Below are positions 49,991 through 59,026 of a stretch of 64,000 nt of DNA, piece by piece. This DNA comes from Thiogranum sp963752745 (GTDB lineage: Bacteria; Pseudomonadota; Gammaproteobacteria; DSM-19610), in assembly GCA_963752745.1 (NCBI GenBank), contig CAVWAK010000014.1, positions 56,165 through 120,164 on the forward strand. The letters run 5' to 3'. The first letter of the stretch is position 1, and each line of letters begins with the position of its first letter. The position numbers were made by a program, and so were the translations under genes. The notes under the pieces are model-generated. The model did not search any database and was not told the origin of the DNA. It worked only from the letters and a program-made list of their open reading frames with translations.

Positions 49991-50266
49991 TCAGGAGCCT
50001 GCCTCGGCAGGGGTTGATGCCTTGATACTCAAGGCATGAATTTCAGTATTCATGGCGTCGTCCAGTGCATCGTAAACCAGGCGGTGCCGCTGGATCAGTG
50101 TTTTTCCGGCAAATGCATCGGCGATAATTTCAACAGCAAAGTGCCCGGCACCGCCGGCACTGGCGTGCCCCGCGTGCTTGTGGCTCTCATCTACGATATT
50201 CAGACTTTGCGGTGAAAATACTTCAGTCAGTCGCTTTTCGATCATGGCTACGCGTTTTGCAGTCAT
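49991..50266 (-). CDS. BolA-family protein
   Basis: This is a 91-residue protein with the BolA fold: the helix MIEKRLTEVFSPQSLNIVDE, an HKHAGHASA loop with His residues that can hold a [2Fe-2S] cluster shared with a monothiol glutaredoxin, the central strand HFAVEIIADAF and the conserved end HRLVYDALDDAMNTEIHALS. BolA proteins act in iron-sulfur trafficking and stress response. It is coupled to yciI, sharing one base. Confidence 0.92.
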   Translation of the reverse strand: MTAKRVAMIEKRLTEVFSPQSLNIVDESHKHAGHASAGGAGHFAVEIIADAFAGKTLIQRHRLVYDALDDAMNTEIHALSIKASTPAEAGS

Positions 50267-50565
50267 CAGGGTAGTACCTTTTTAAACGGTTTTACGGTCA
50301 TGCGCTGGTAGACGCCAGTGCTGGCGTAGGGATCGGCATCGGCCCACTGCCGTGCTTCTTCCAGCGAGGCAAATTCGGCAACCACCAGGCTGCCGGTAAA
50401 GCCCGCTTCGCCTGGATCCTCGCTGTCGATAGCGGGGTGCGGGCCCGCCAGTACCAATCGACCTTCATCACGCAGTATCTGCAGTCGCTGCAGGTGGTCC
50501 GGGCGTGCTGCGAGGCGTTTGTCCAGCGTGTCCGGCGCGTCTTCACTGATAAAGGCGTACAGCAT
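50266..50565 (-). CDS. YciI-family protein
   Basis: This is a 99-residue ferredoxin-like small protein. The conserved HLQRLQ, LVLAGP, EFASLEEARQWADADPY and GVY elements of the YciI family are present. The activity in the cell is unclear, although relatives include dehalogenase- or lactonase-like enzymes. It overlaps yciB upstream and bolA downstream by one base each. A diverged copy starts at 63,868. Confidence 0.9.
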   Translation of the reverse strand: MLYAFISEDAPDTLDKRLAARPDHLQRLQILRDEGRLVLAGPHPAIDSEDPGEAGFTGSLVVAEFASLEEARQWADADPYASTGVYQRMTVKPFKKVLP

Positions 50566-51116
50566 CAGGACTCCTCTTCGGGTTCTTTATGATCTTCAAT
50601 ATACCGGCTGAGGTAGAAAGCCTGACCGATCACAAAAGCAAAGGTAATGCCCAGCATGCCAAACAGTTTGAAGTTGACCCAGGCTTCTTCGGAGTAGTTG
50701 AAAGCGACATACAGGTTGAGGCAACCAATACCGACGAAGAACACGATCCACATCCAGCTCAGTCTGATCCATACCGGGCGTTCAGCCTGGATAGCATGAC
50801 TCATCATGCGTTCTACCAACGGCTTGTCGCCGATCCAGTGGCTGCCCAGGAAGGTAGAGGCAAACAGCCAGTTGATCACTGTCGGTTTCCACTTGATGAA
50901 GGTCGGGTCACGCAGAAATATGGTCAGGCCACCAAAGACTGCCAGCAGGCCAAAGGTTACCAGGTGCATTTTTTCAAAGCGCCGGTGTTTCAGCCAGAAG
51001 GCACCGGTCTGCACGGCTGCTGCAGCGATAGCTACGCCGGTCGCCACATAGATGTCGTACATCTTGTAGCTGACAAAAAACAGCAGTATTGGAAAGAAGT
51101 CGTAAAGAAACTTCAT
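50565..51116 (-). CDS. yciB: YciB/IspZ inner-membrane septation protein A
   Basis: This is a 183-residue protein with five membrane helices. Family motifs include MKFLYDFFPILLFFVSYKMY, LTIFLRDPTFIKWKPTVINW and WMWIVFFVGIGCLNLYVAF. YciB links inner-membrane and division machinery in enterobacteria. It overlaps yciI by one base. A second, slightly diverged copy is at 63,317. Confidence 0.93.
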   Translation of the reverse strand: MKFLYDFFPILLFFVSYKMYDIYVATGVAIAAAAVQTGAFWLKHRRFEKMHLVTFGLLAVFGGLTIFLRDPTFIKWKPTVINWLFASTFLGSHWIGDKPLVERMMSHAIQAERPVWIRLSWMWIVFFVGIGCLNLYVAFNYSEEAWVNFKLFGMLGITFAFVIGQAFYLSRYIEDHKEPEEES

Positions 51117-51147
51117 GGTATCTCTTCGGAGGCCTTATAAATTCGTT

Positions 51148-51912
51148 TTAGTGTAACGAGCGGTTTACGCTCCATTTTCTGTAATAGCGGTCCATCACTT
51201 CGCGGACCTGCGGCGGGTAGTTTAGCAAGTCCATTTGTTCCATGCCCTGTGTAAAAAACCCCGGCGCATCATTCGGCAGCTGCTCGGCCAGTGTGCTGAA
51301 TGCCTCTTCCATGATATCGGGCTGGTGGGTGCGCGTGGCTACAATTGCACGATTAAGGTTCAGTAGTCGCCACGGTCGGCCCGGGTTGACGATTTCCAGG
51401 TCTCTGGCAATCATCGGCGACGTGGCGGCCATAATATCCGTCATGGCCTCATACAGGCTGAATAATTCCTCAGGCTCTCCGGTACTGTTGGCGGCCTGGG
51501 CCAGCGCATCGACTACCGGTTCCAGGGTCAGCAGCTGCCCGTCATGGCCAGCAACCCAGAGCGCCATGGAAATGGTAAATGCCTGCAAGCGTTCAAAAAC
51601 ATCCGGCAGTTTGAGGTGTTTGGCCCAGTGGCAGGCTTGCTCGAACATCTCCAGGGCGTATTCACCCAACTCGCTGACATCACTCGGGGTGGCCAGGTTT
51701 CCGGAGGACTCGGTATCCATGTTGGCCAGAATACTGGCTTCGGTACGCTGCATGGCCTCATAGAGCTGCTGGAATGTTTCAACCAGCAAGGCCGGCGTGG
51801 TTTCGCCCGGCTGGCCGGATTCACCGGTTATTTCCCAGGCCTCACGTAATTCCTCAAGCGGCTCTGCGAGGCCTTCGCGAAAACTGCTGGCATTGGGATC
51901 TGGTAAGTTCAT
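51148..51912 (-). CDS. Helical protein of unknown function
   Basis: This is a 254-residue, acidic, mostly helical protein without signal peptide or membrane segments. Repeated helix pairs (TPALLVETFQQLYEAMQRTE, ALEMFEQACHWAKHL, EELFSLYEAMTDIMAA) suggest an all-alpha scaffold. It is encoded upstream of yciB with a 31-base gap and diverges from the PHP gene. No known family is recognised. The near-identical copy at 62,521 differs at a few residues. Confidence 0.65.
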   Translation of the reverse strand: MNLPDPNASSFREGLAEPLEELREAWEITGESGQPGETTPALLVETFQQLYEAMQRTEASILANMDTESSGNLATPSDVSELGEYALEMFEQACHWAKHLKLPDVFERLQAFTISMALWVAGHDGQLLTLEPVVDALAQAANSTGEPEELFSLYEAMTDIMAATSPMIARDLEIVNPGRPWRLLNLNRAIVATRTHQPDIMEEAFSTLAEQLPNDAPGFFTQGMEQMDLLNYPPQVREVMDRYYRKWSVNRSLH

Positions 51913-51923
51913 GGCGCGCCATG

Positions 51924-51978
51924 GTACCGGAATCTGCAGCAGGGCGCAGGGGCAGCATGCTGCTGGCTGCTCCGGTAC
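51924..51978. promoter_or_regulatory. Divergent promoter region with an inverted repeat
   Basis: GTACCGGA (51924-51931) and TCCGGTAC (51971-51978) are perfect inverted arms around CAGCATGCTG, itself palindromic. TACAAT and TATAAA follow immediately, and the PHP gene starts at 51,989, so its transcript may have almost no leader. It could be an operator or a simple hairpin. Confidence 0.4.
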
Positions 51979-51988
51979 AATATAAAAG

Positions 51989-52834
51989 ATGTATTGCTAC
52001 GATTTACACAGCCACTCGACGGCCTCGGATGGCACCCTGACGCCAACCGAGCTGGTTAGCCGTGCGGTTACCGCCGGGGTCGACGTGCTGGCATTGACCG
52101 ACCACGACACCCTTGACGGCTATGCCGAGGCCAGGCGTGCCGCGGCCGCCGAGGACATACGCCTGCTTGCCGGTGTTGAAGTGTCCGTCGTCTGGAAAAA
52201 CATGACTATCCATGTGCTTGGCCTGAATGTGGACCCTGAGAGTCGAACTTTGCTGGATGGTCTCCGGGGTCTGCTGGCATTTCGTGACCGGCGCGCCGAG
52301 GAAATTGCCCACAAGCTGGAAAAGGCGGGTATTCCGGACGCGCTTGCAGGGGCTGCCGCTTATCGTCGTGGACGGATACTCAGTCGTACCCACTTTGCGC
52401 ATTTTCTGCACGAACATGGACATGCTGCGTCGCTGCGTGATGTCTTCAAACGCTACCTGGTCAAGGGGAAACCCGGCTATGTGCGTGGTCAATGGGCACC
52501 GATGAGCGAAGCACTGGGCTGGATCATTGAGGCTGGCGGATTGCCGGTGATCGCCCACCCGGCCCGTTACGGGCTGACGCGCACCAGGCTGGCGGGTCTG
52601 ATCGGAGAGTTCCGGGAAGCCGGAGGTGTTGGTCTGGAGGTCGTTTCCGGCAGTCATTCCCGTGATGAAACGCTGCACATGGCGGCGTTGTCCAGAGAGC
52701 ACAAGCTGTTTGCATCTGCCGGTTCCGATTACCACGGACCGGAAAAGCCGTGGGTGAACCTGGGGCGTCTGCGGCCATTGCCAAATGGTTGTACACCGAT
52801 CTGGGAAGCCGATGGCTGGCCTCGTGTGGCATGA
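51989..52834 (+). CDS. PHP-domain phosphoesterase (RnmH/YciV type)
   Basis: This is a 281-residue protein. The PHP metal motifs are in order: DLHSHSTASDGTLTPTELV, LTDHDTLDG, GVEVSVVW, HFAHFLHEHGH and VIAHPARYG, with the last metal residues in GSDYHG. Relatives remove phosphate from 3',5'-bisphosphonucleotides or trim RNA 5' ends. Its stop overlaps the YciO-type gene by ATGA, as in the E. coli yciV-yciO pair. Confidence 0.92.
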   Translation: MYCYDLHSHSTASDGTLTPTELVSRAVTAGVDVLALTDHDTLDGYAEARRAAAAEDIRLLAGVEVSVVWKNMTIHVLGLNVDPESRTLLDGLRGLLAFRDRRAEEIAHKLEKAGIPDALAGAAAYRRGRILSRTHFAHFLHEHGHAASLRDVFKRYLVKGKPGYVRGQWAPMSEALGWIIEAGGLPVIAHPARYGLTRTRLAGLIGEFREAGGVGLEVVSGSHSRDETLHMAALSREHKLFASAGSDYHGPEKPWVNLGRLRPLPNGCTPIWEADGWPRVA

Positions 52835-53451
52835 GCCAGTTTTTCGAAATTCATCCCGATGATCCGCAAGCCCGCCTGATACGACATGCGGTGGATATTA
52901 TTCGTGATGGCGGCATCGCGGCAGTCCCCACCGACTCCAGCTACGCTATCATCTGCCACCTTGATGATAAAAGCGCCGTCGAGCGTGTCAGGCGGATTCG
53001 CGACCTGGACAAGCAACACAATTTCACCCTGTTGTGCCGTGATCTGTCCGAGATCGCAACCTATGCGCGCGTGGATAACAGTGCCTACCGCCTGTTGAAG
53101 GCGCATACGCCCGGTCCCTATACCTTTATCCTGCGAGCCACGGCTATTGTGCCGCGCCGCTTGCAGCATCCAAAGCAAAAAACCATTGGAATCCGGGTGA
53201 CGGATAACCTCATTCTTGAACACCTGCTAGCCGAGTACGATCAGCCGGTAATGAGTACTACCTTGATCATGCCGGGGAATGACTACCCGGAAACCGATGC
53301 CCACGATATTCGTGAAAAGCTGGAGCACCAGCTTGACCTGGTAGTGGATGGGGGACATTGCGGTGTCGAGCCTACAACCATTGTTGACCTTACTGATTCG
53401 GTGCCACGTGTTGTTCGTAAAGGCAGGGGTGCAACAGATGACCTTGAGTAG
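52831..53451 (+). CDS. YciO/YrdC/Sua5-family protein
   Basis: This is a 206-residue protein with the YrdC dsRNA-binding fold. GIAAVPTDSSYAIICHLDDK, LLKAHTPGPYTFILRAT and KTIGIRVTDNLILEHLL are the typical blocks, and the late VDGGHCGVEPTTIVDLTD closes the fold. It is closer to YciO than to the threonylcarbamoyl-AMP synthase TsaC, so its activity is open. The ATG at 52831 overlaps the PHP stop, and earlier in-frame starts lie inside that gene. Confidence 0.9.
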   Translation: MSQFFEIHPDDPQARLIRHAVDIIRDGGIAAVPTDSSYAIICHLDDKSAVERVRRIRDLDKQHNFTLLCRDLSEIATYARVDNSAYRLLKAHTPGPYTFILRATAIVPRRLQHPKQKTIGIRVTDNLILEHLLAEYDQPVMSTTLIMPGNDYPETDAHDIREKLEHQLDLVVDGGHCGVEPTTIVDLTDSVPRVVRKGRGATDDLE

Positions 53452-53490
53452 CTGCCGGATTATCGTTCCGCGAGCAGGTATACTGGCGCC

Positions 53491-54189
53491 ATGTTAGAAG
53501 TTAGCCTGGTACAAAAGATATCGGCGTGGTTAATGCCGGTACTGCTGGCCATTACCGTTCATGAAACTGCACATGGCTGGGTGGCGCGCCGGTTCGGCGA
53601 CAAAACTGCAGAGATGCAGGGGCGTCTGACCCTGAACCCTTTCAAGCATATCGACCCGGTGGGTACTATTCTGGTGCCCGGCCTGATGTTGTTGTTGCCG
53701 GGTGGTTTTGTGTTTGGCTGGGCCAAACCGGTGCCGGTCGACTGGCGAAATTTCAAGCGACCGAAGCAGGATATGGCATGGGTAGCTGCAGCCGGGCCGA
53801 TATCCAACCTGCTGATGGCACTTGCCTGGGCGCTGGTGGCACGCATTGCAACCGGGTTGCCCATGGAGAGCTGGATCAAGACGCCCCTGTTATTCATGGG
53901 TGTGGCCGGTATCTTCATTAACACCATATTGATGGTCCTCAATCTGCTGCCGTTACCGCCACTGGACGGCGGCCGTGTAGTGACCGGGCTGTTGCCGTCG
54001 CCTTATGCGTATCAGTTCGCTCGTATTGAGCCGTTTGGATTTTTTATACTGGTGGCCCTGTTAATGACCGGTGTGCTTGGTATTGTGATGTGGCCATTTG
54101 TGAACAGTTTTCTAGGTGTATTTGCCGGTGTGGCCGGAATGCAGCCAGGCACCTTCCAGTCAGTGCTGTATTCTTTAATGAGGAGTTAA
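53491..54189 (+). CDS. Site-2 protease family (M50) membrane metalloprotease
   Basis: This is a 232-residue membrane protein with five to six helices. The zinc motif is HETAHGWVARRFGDKTAEMQ (HExxH, residues 24-28), followed by GRLTLNPFKHIDPVGT, and the third ligand is in the NLLPLPPLDGGRV motif. It is the short, CBS- and PDZ-free type. The substrate is unknown. It lies between the YciO-type gene and trpS, as in many gammaproteobacteria. Confidence 0.93.
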   Translation: MLEVSLVQKISAWLMPVLLAITVHETAHGWVARRFGDKTAEMQGRLTLNPFKHIDPVGTILVPGLMLLLPGGFVFGWAKPVPVDWRNFKRPKQDMAWVAAAGPISNLLMALAWALVARIATGLPMESWIKTPLLFMGVAGIFINTILMVLNLLPLPPLDGGRVVTGLLPSPYAYQFARIEPFGFFILVALLMTGVLGIVMWPFVNSFLGVFAGVAGMQPGTFQSVLYSLMRS

Positions 54190-54195
54190 ACGAAG

Positions 54196-55404
54196 TTGAC
54201 CAGCGAATCCAAAAACCGCGTCCTGTCCGGTATGCGTCCCACCGGGCGCTTGCACCTCGGGCACTACCACGGTGTGCTGAAGAACTGGGTCAAACTCCAG
54301 TATGAATATGACTGTTACTTCTTTGTCGCCGATTGGCACGCGCTGACTACGCATTACGAAGATCCGCAGATTATCGGTGCCAGTGTCATGGAAATGGTAA
54401 TCGACTGGCTGGCGGCCGGGGTTAATCCCGCGAATGCGAAAATCTTTGTGCAGTCTGAAGTGCCAGAGCACGCAGAATTACATTTGCTGTTATCCATGGT
54501 GACGCCGCTCGGTTGGCTGGAACGCGTACCCAGTTACAAGGACCAGCAGGAAAGATTACGTGAACGCGATCTTGCCACCTACGGTTTCCTTGGCTACCCG
54601 TTGCTGCAGAGTGCCGATATCCTCATTTACAAGGCCGGCTCGGTCCCGGTTGGTGAGGACCAGGTGGCGCACGTTGAGCTGACACGTGAGGTGGCGCGCC
54701 GCTTTAACCATCTCTACGGCCGCGAACCGGATTTTGAAGCCAAGGTTGATGTCGCCATCAAGAAGATGGGCAAGAAGAACGCCAGGCTTTACAAGAAGCT
54801 GCGCAAGGAATATCAGGAGAAAGGGGATCAGGAATCGCTGGGCGTAGCGCGGGCGTTACTGGACGGCCAGGGTAATCTGGCCATGGGAGATCGCGAACGC
54901 CTGTGGGGTTACCTGGAAGGCGGTGGCCGTATTATCCTGCCTGAGCCCGAGGCCCTGTTAACGCCTGCCTCTAAAATGCCGGGGCTCGACGGCCAGAAAA
55001 TGTCCAAGTCCTATGGCAATACGATTGCGCTGCGCGATGACCCCAAGGATATTGAGCAGAAATTGCGCACTATGCCCACCGATCCGGCTCGTGCGCGCCT
55101 CAAGGATCCTGGCAATCCGGACAAGTGCCCGGTATTCCAGCTACACGAGGTCTATTCAGATGAAAATCGGAAGCAATGGGTGCGCGAGGGTTGTACATCT
55201 GCGGGCATCGGTTGCCTCGACTGTAAACAGCCAATTATCGATTCGGTGTTGGGCGAGTTGGCACCGATCCGCGAGCGGGCGCGCGAATTCGAAGAGAATC
55301 CTCAGTTGGTACGCAACATTTTGCTCGAGGGTGGCGAGGCTGCGCGTAGCGTTGCTGAAGAGACAATGGATGAAGTTAGGTCTGTAATTGGTTTGAAATA
55401 CTGA
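54196..55404 (+). CDS. trpS: Tryptophanyl-tRNA synthetase
   Basis: This is a 402-residue class I synthetase. HIGH is in PTGRLHLGHYHG and KMSKS in DGQKMSKSYGN. It is about 65 residues longer than the E. coli enzyme because of an insert around residues 170-260 (IKKMGKKNARLYKKLRKEYQ, then LEGGGRIILPEPEALLTPAS), a form seen in other proteobacteria. The start is TTG with GAGGAG about 10 bases upstream. A Cys-rich stretch (EGCTSAGIGCLDCKQ) lies near the end. Confidence 0.95.
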   Translation: MTSESKNRVLSGMRPTGRLHLGHYHGVLKNWVKLQYEYDCYFFVADWHALTTHYEDPQIIGASVMEMVIDWLAAGVNPANAKIFVQSEVPEHAELHLLLSMVTPLGWLERVPSYKDQQERLRERDLATYGFLGYPLLQSADILIYKAGSVPVGEDQVAHVELTREVARRFNHLYGREPDFEAKVDVAIKKMGKKNARLYKKLRKEYQEKGDQESLGVARALLDGQGNLAMGDRERLWGYLEGGGRIILPEPEALLTPASKMPGLDGQKMSKSYGNTIALRDDPKDIEQKLRTMPTDPARARLKDPGNPDKCPVFQLHEVYSDENRKQWVREGCTSAGIGCLDCKQPIIDSVLGELAPIRERAREFEENPQLVRNILLEGGEAARSVAEETMDEVRSVIGLKY

Positions 55405-55508
55405 CTTTTTTAATTTTCATTCAGGTGGCTGAATATTCCTGGCACTTGACTGTTCTCAATGCCCGTTGTGACGTTTACAATAGGTCGTTACCGATGTGAG
55501 CAAATTGC

Positions 55509-56372
55509 ATGACAGACACGCCAACACCGACTGAACCGGCGCCCGAACAGACTGAAATGCCCTTTGCTTACGTGCAGGGTGAAGCGGTCACGACTCTCCC
55601 CAAAGATCTCTATATTCCGCCGGATGCACTGGAGGTATTTCTCGAAGCCTTCGAGGGTCCTCTGGATTTACTGCTCTATTTAATCCGCCGACAGAATCTC
55701 GATGTACTGGATGTCCCGATTGCCGAGATTACTCGCCAGTACATGGAGTATATCGATCTGATGCAGGACCTCAGGCTGGAACTTGCCGCCGAATATCTGG
55801 TGATGGCCGCCATGCTCGCTGAAATCAAGTCGCGCATGTTGTTACCGCGGCCCGTCGAAGTCGAGGATGAGGACGATCCACGCGCCGAGTTGATTCGACG
55901 ACTGCAGGAATACGAGCGCTATAAGCAGGCTGCCGAGGATATCGATCACCTGCCGCGTGTTGGTCGCGACCTGTTCCCGGTGAGTGTCGAGGCGCCGGAA
56001 AAACAGGTAGTGCGCAAGCCACCGGAAATTTCGCTGCAGGAATTGTTGTTGGCCGCCAAGGAGGCCATCAGCCGCGCAGACATGTTTTCCCACCACCATG
56101 TTCAAATGGAACCGCTATCCGTGCGTGAGCGTATGTCACGGGTGCTGGATAGCATTGGTGAAATTGAATTTACCGCCTTCAGCAGTTTGTTCACGCCTGA
56201 AGAAGGGCGCATGGGCGTGGTGGTCTCGCTGCTGGCGGTGCTGGAACTGATCAAGGAATCCCTTATCGAGCTGGTACAGTCGGAACCCTTTGCACCCATT
56301 TACATCAAGGCAGCCGGTTCGCCTGCGGTTCTGGAAGACGAAATCCAGGTGGCAGCCGGTGGCGAATCCTGA
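55509..56372 (+). CDS. scpA: Segregation and condensation protein A
   Basis: This is a 287-residue kleisin that bridges the SMC heads and binds ScpB. Diagnostic parts are FEGPLDLLLYLIRRQNLDVL, EYLVMAAMLAEIKSRMLLP and the C-terminal winged helix (VVSLLAVLELIKESLIELVQ). It precedes scpB by 13 bases. The presence of ScpAB implies an Smc-ScpAB rather than MukBEF condensin. Confidence 0.95.
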   Translation: MTDTPTPTEPAPEQTEMPFAYVQGEAVTTLPKDLYIPPDALEVFLEAFEGPLDLLLYLIRRQNLDVLDVPIAEITRQYMEYIDLMQDLRLELAAEYLVMAAMLAEIKSRMLLPRPVEVEDEDDPRAELIRRLQEYERYKQAAEDIDHLPRVGRDLFPVSVEAPEKQVVRKPPEISLQELLLAAKEAISRADMFSHHHVQMEPLSVRERMSRVLDSIGEIEFTAFSSLFTPEEGRMGVVVSLLAVLELIKESLIELVQSEPFAPIYIKAAGSPAVLEDEIQVAAGGES

Positions 56373-56385
56373 TAACGGATATTTT

Positions 56386-57078
56386 ATGAGCGAATCAAGC
56401 ATCAAGACTATCGTTGAGGCCGTACTCATGGCCGCAGGCAAACCGTTAACACTGGAACAGATAGACGCAGTGTTCGGTGACGGTGAAAAGCCCGAACGGG
56501 ATCAGCTCAGACAAGCGATAGCTGCCTTGCAGGAAGACTATGTCGAACGTGGCGTTGAGCTGGTTCAGGTTGGGAGCGGTTACCGTATTCAGGTGGGGCA
56601 GGACCTGGAGCCCTGGGTGTCACGCCTGACCGAGGAAAAACCTGCAAAGTATTCGCGTGCCTTGCTGGAGACGCTGGCGCTGGTTGCATACCGTCAGCCC
56701 ATTACCCGTGGTGAAATCGAAGATATCCGTGGTGTCAGTGTCAGCACCTCGATTATGAAAACCCTGCAGGAGCGCGAGTGGGTGCGTATTGTCGGTCACC
56801 GCGACGTACCCGGCCGGCCGGCCATGTACGGTACCACGCGCGAATTTCTCGATTACTTCAACCTCAAGGGGCTCGATGACTTGCCCACGTTGATGGAGTT
56901 GCGCGACATCGACACTATTAATGCTGAACTGGAACTGGCATTGCCTGGCGAAGAGATGCCTTCCGGAGCAGCGGAGGTGGCGGATGACGATGCCGGTGAA
57001 GCTTTGGCTGAAGGTGACAGCAATATCGTGGTCCAGGTGCCTGTAGATACGGCAGACAATAACGAAACCCTGCACTGA
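56386..57078 (+). CDS. scpB: Segregation and condensation protein B
   Basis: This is a 230-residue partner of ScpA with two winged helices: KTIVEAVLMAAGKPLTLEQI at the start and ALVAYRQPITRGEIEDIRGV in the second. A long acidic C-terminal tail is rich in Ala, Glu and Asp. The ATG at 56386 is the family start (MSESSIKTI); an upstream in-frame ATG overlaps scpA. Confidence 0.95.
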   Translation: MSESSIKTIVEAVLMAAGKPLTLEQIDAVFGDGEKPERDQLRQAIAALQEDYVERGVELVQVGSGYRIQVGQDLEPWVSRLTEEKPAKYSRALLETLALVAYRQPITRGEIEDIRGVSVSTSIMKTLQEREWVRIVGHRDVPGRPAMYGTTREFLDYFNLKGLDDLPTLMELRDIDTINAELELALPGEEMPSGAAEVADDDAGEALAEGDSNIVVQVPVDTADNNETLH

Positions 57079-57101
57079 ACACCTCTGATTAGGGATCTCC
57101 C

Positions 57102-57302
57102 ATGCAAGAACGCCTGCAAAAAGTCCTGGCCCGGGCAGGCTTCGGTTCGCGCCGTCACCTCGAAGACCTGATTCGGGAAGGGCGTATCCAGGTCAATGGC
57201 AAAACTGCCGAACTGGGTTGCAAGATATCGGGTGAAGAACGCATTGTTGTTGATGGCAAAGCGGTACAGCTGACGGCAACGCAAGCGGCGTTTTGCCATT
57301 GA
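57102..57302 (+). CDS. rluB: RluB-like pseudouridine synthase, truncated to its S4 domain by the fold-back join
   Basis: Only the first 66 codons are present. The S4 RNA-binding domain is clear (QERLQKVLARAGFGSRRHLE, IREGRIQVNGK). The frame then reads into the inverted arm and stops at 57302. A full large-subunit pseudouridine synthase needs about 200 further residues, including the catalytic Asp, and none follow. The truncation coincides with the join, so a complete rluB is expected on the true chromosome. Confidence 0.85.
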   Translation: MQERLQKVLARAGFGSRRHLEDLIREGRIQVNGKTAELGCKISGEERIVVDGKAVQLTATQAAFCH

Positions 57303-57393
57303 CCTGGATACGCCCTTCCCGAATCAGGTCTTCGAGGTGACGGCGCGAACCGAAGCCTGCCCGGGCCAGGACTTTTTGCAGGCGTTCTTGCAT
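57193..57393 (-). pseudogene. Second rluB start fragment
   Basis: This mirror copy of the first 35 codons of rluB (QERLQKVLARAGFGSRRHLE) reads on into the spacer in reverse and stops at 57193. It is a product of the fold-back and not a functional gene. Confidence 0.8.
57206..57289. other. 84-base spacer between the inverted arms
   Basis: This is unique sequence belonging to rluB codons 36-63. It is flanked on the left by GGCAAAAC (57198-57205) and on the right by its complement GTTTTGCC (57290-57297). It is the loop of a palindrome of about 13.5 kb. Confidence 0.9.
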
Positions 57394-57411
57394 GGGAGTG
57401 GTCAAGAAGAG

Positions 57412-58067
57412 GTGTTCGTGCAGGGCTTCGTTATTGTCTGCCGTATCTACAGGCGCACTGGACCACGATCCTGCTCTGGCCTCTTCAGCCAAAGCTTCAC
57501 CGGCATCGTCATCCGCCACCTCCGCCGCTCCGGAAGGCATCTCTTCGCCAGGCATAGCCAGTTCCAGTTCGGCGTTGATGGTCGATGTCGCGCAACTCAT
57601 GCAACATCGACGTCGTCGATTTTAAAGTAGTCGAGGAATTCGCGGGTGGTACTGTACATGGCCGGTCGGCCGGGTACATCGCTAGATCACCGACAACACG
57701 CACCCACTCGCGCTCCTGGGTTTTCATAATCGAGGTGCTGACACTGACACCACGGATATCTTCGATTTCACCGCGGGTGATGATAACGGCGCAGGGTCTC
57801 CAGCAGGGCACGCGAATACGTTGCGGTTTTTCCTCGGTCACTCCAGGTCCTGTCCGACCTGTACATGGTAACCGCTGCAACCTCCACCAGCTCGATACCA
57901 CGTTCGGCGTAGTCGTCCTGCAGAGGCAGTATCGCATCACTGAGCTGGTCGCGCTCGGGCTTTTCACCGAGTTCACCGAACACTGCGTCTATCTGTTCCA
58001 GTGGTAACGGCTTGCCGGCGGCCATGAGCACGGCCTCAACGATAGTTTTGATGCTCGCTTCGCTCAT
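57412..58067 (-). pseudogene. Frameshifted scpB copy
   Basis: The start (EASIKTIVEAVLMAAGKPLP), the middle (TRGEIEDIRGVSVSTSIMKT) and the end (NAELELAMPGEEMPSGAAEV) are read in three different frames. A missing T at the stop (CTGCACGAA instead of CTGCACTGA) fuses it to the rluB fragment. The protein level is otherwise conserved relative to the intact scpB. Confidence 0.85.
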
Positions 58068-58079
58068 GACTGTCCGTTT

Positions 58080-58936
58080 TCAGGATTCGCCGGCTGCAGC
58101 CGGCAGTTCGTCTTCCAGCACCGCGGGCGAACCCGCGGTCTTGATGTAGATAGGGGCAAAAGGTTCCGACTGCACCAGTTCGATGAGAGATTCCTTGATC
58201 AGCTCCAGCACCGCCAGCAGCGACACCACTACGCCCATGCGTCCTTCTTCAAGGGTGAACAGTTCGGTAAAGGCGGTAAGTTCTTCCACCAATTTGCTTC
58301 CAGCACCCTCGACATGCGCTCACGCACCGACAGCGCTTCCATTTGAATATGGTGATGAGGAACATCTCGGCGCGCGTCATGGCCTCCGAGCGGCAATCAA
58401 CAACTCCTGCAGCGTGACTTCCGGTGGCCGCGCACAACCTGCTTTTCCGGGGCCCAACAAGTTCCAGGGAACACGTCGCGGCTTACACGCGGGATGTAGT
58501 CGATGTCTTCGGCAGCCTGTTTGTAACGCTCGTACTCCTGCAGGCGGCGCACCAGCTCGGCGCGCGGGTCGTCTTCTTCCTCGATCTTCCGGCCCCGCGG
58601 TAACAACATGCGTGATTTAATCTCGGCCAGCATGGCGGCCATCACCAGGTACTCGGCGGCCAGCTCCAGGCGCATGTCCTGCATCAGATCGATGTAATCC
58701 ATGTACTGGCGGGTAATCTCGGCGATGGGGATATCGAGCACATCGAGGTTCTGTCGGCGGATCAGGTACAGCAGCAGATCCAGCGGGCCCTCGAAAGCTT
58801 CAAGGAAAACCTCCAGCGCATCCGGCGGGATATAGAGATCCTTCGGCAGTGTCGTGACCGCTTCACCCTGCACAAAGGCAAAGGGCATTTCGGCTTGTTC
58901 GGGGGTCTTGTCCTGTGGCGCCAGTGTATCGGTCAT
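58080..58936 (-). pseudogene. Frameshifted scpA copy
   Basis: The first about 155 residues are readable and differ from the intact copy mostly by conservative changes (such as YMDYIDLMQDMRLELA for YMEYIDLMQDLRLELA). Several single-base shifts follow between 58,290 and 58,470. The last 65 residues are again readable. The codon-level differences are largely synonymous. Confidence 0.85.
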
Positions 58937-59026
58937 TCAGTATGCCCTGTCGGTATAGGTGCATTGTAAACACCTGGCTGCCATTGGAAACCATGCAAAC
59001 GTCAGCGCACGAATTTTGAAAATTTC

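Larger units (their letters stand above)
50433..57205 (+). repeat. Left arm of a large inverted repeat
   Basis: This 6.8 kb stretch, from the middle of yciI to codon 35 of rluB, recurs in reverse complement at 57,290-64,000. Its genes are intact and read normally. Similarity is uneven: near-identical for about 51,180-53,954, and clearly lower on both sides of that tract. Confidence 0.92.

Noticed and set aside
57585..58007. Plus-strand open frame of 140 codons in the inverted arm
   Set aside because: It is antisense to the broken scpB copy and arises from frame noise there.
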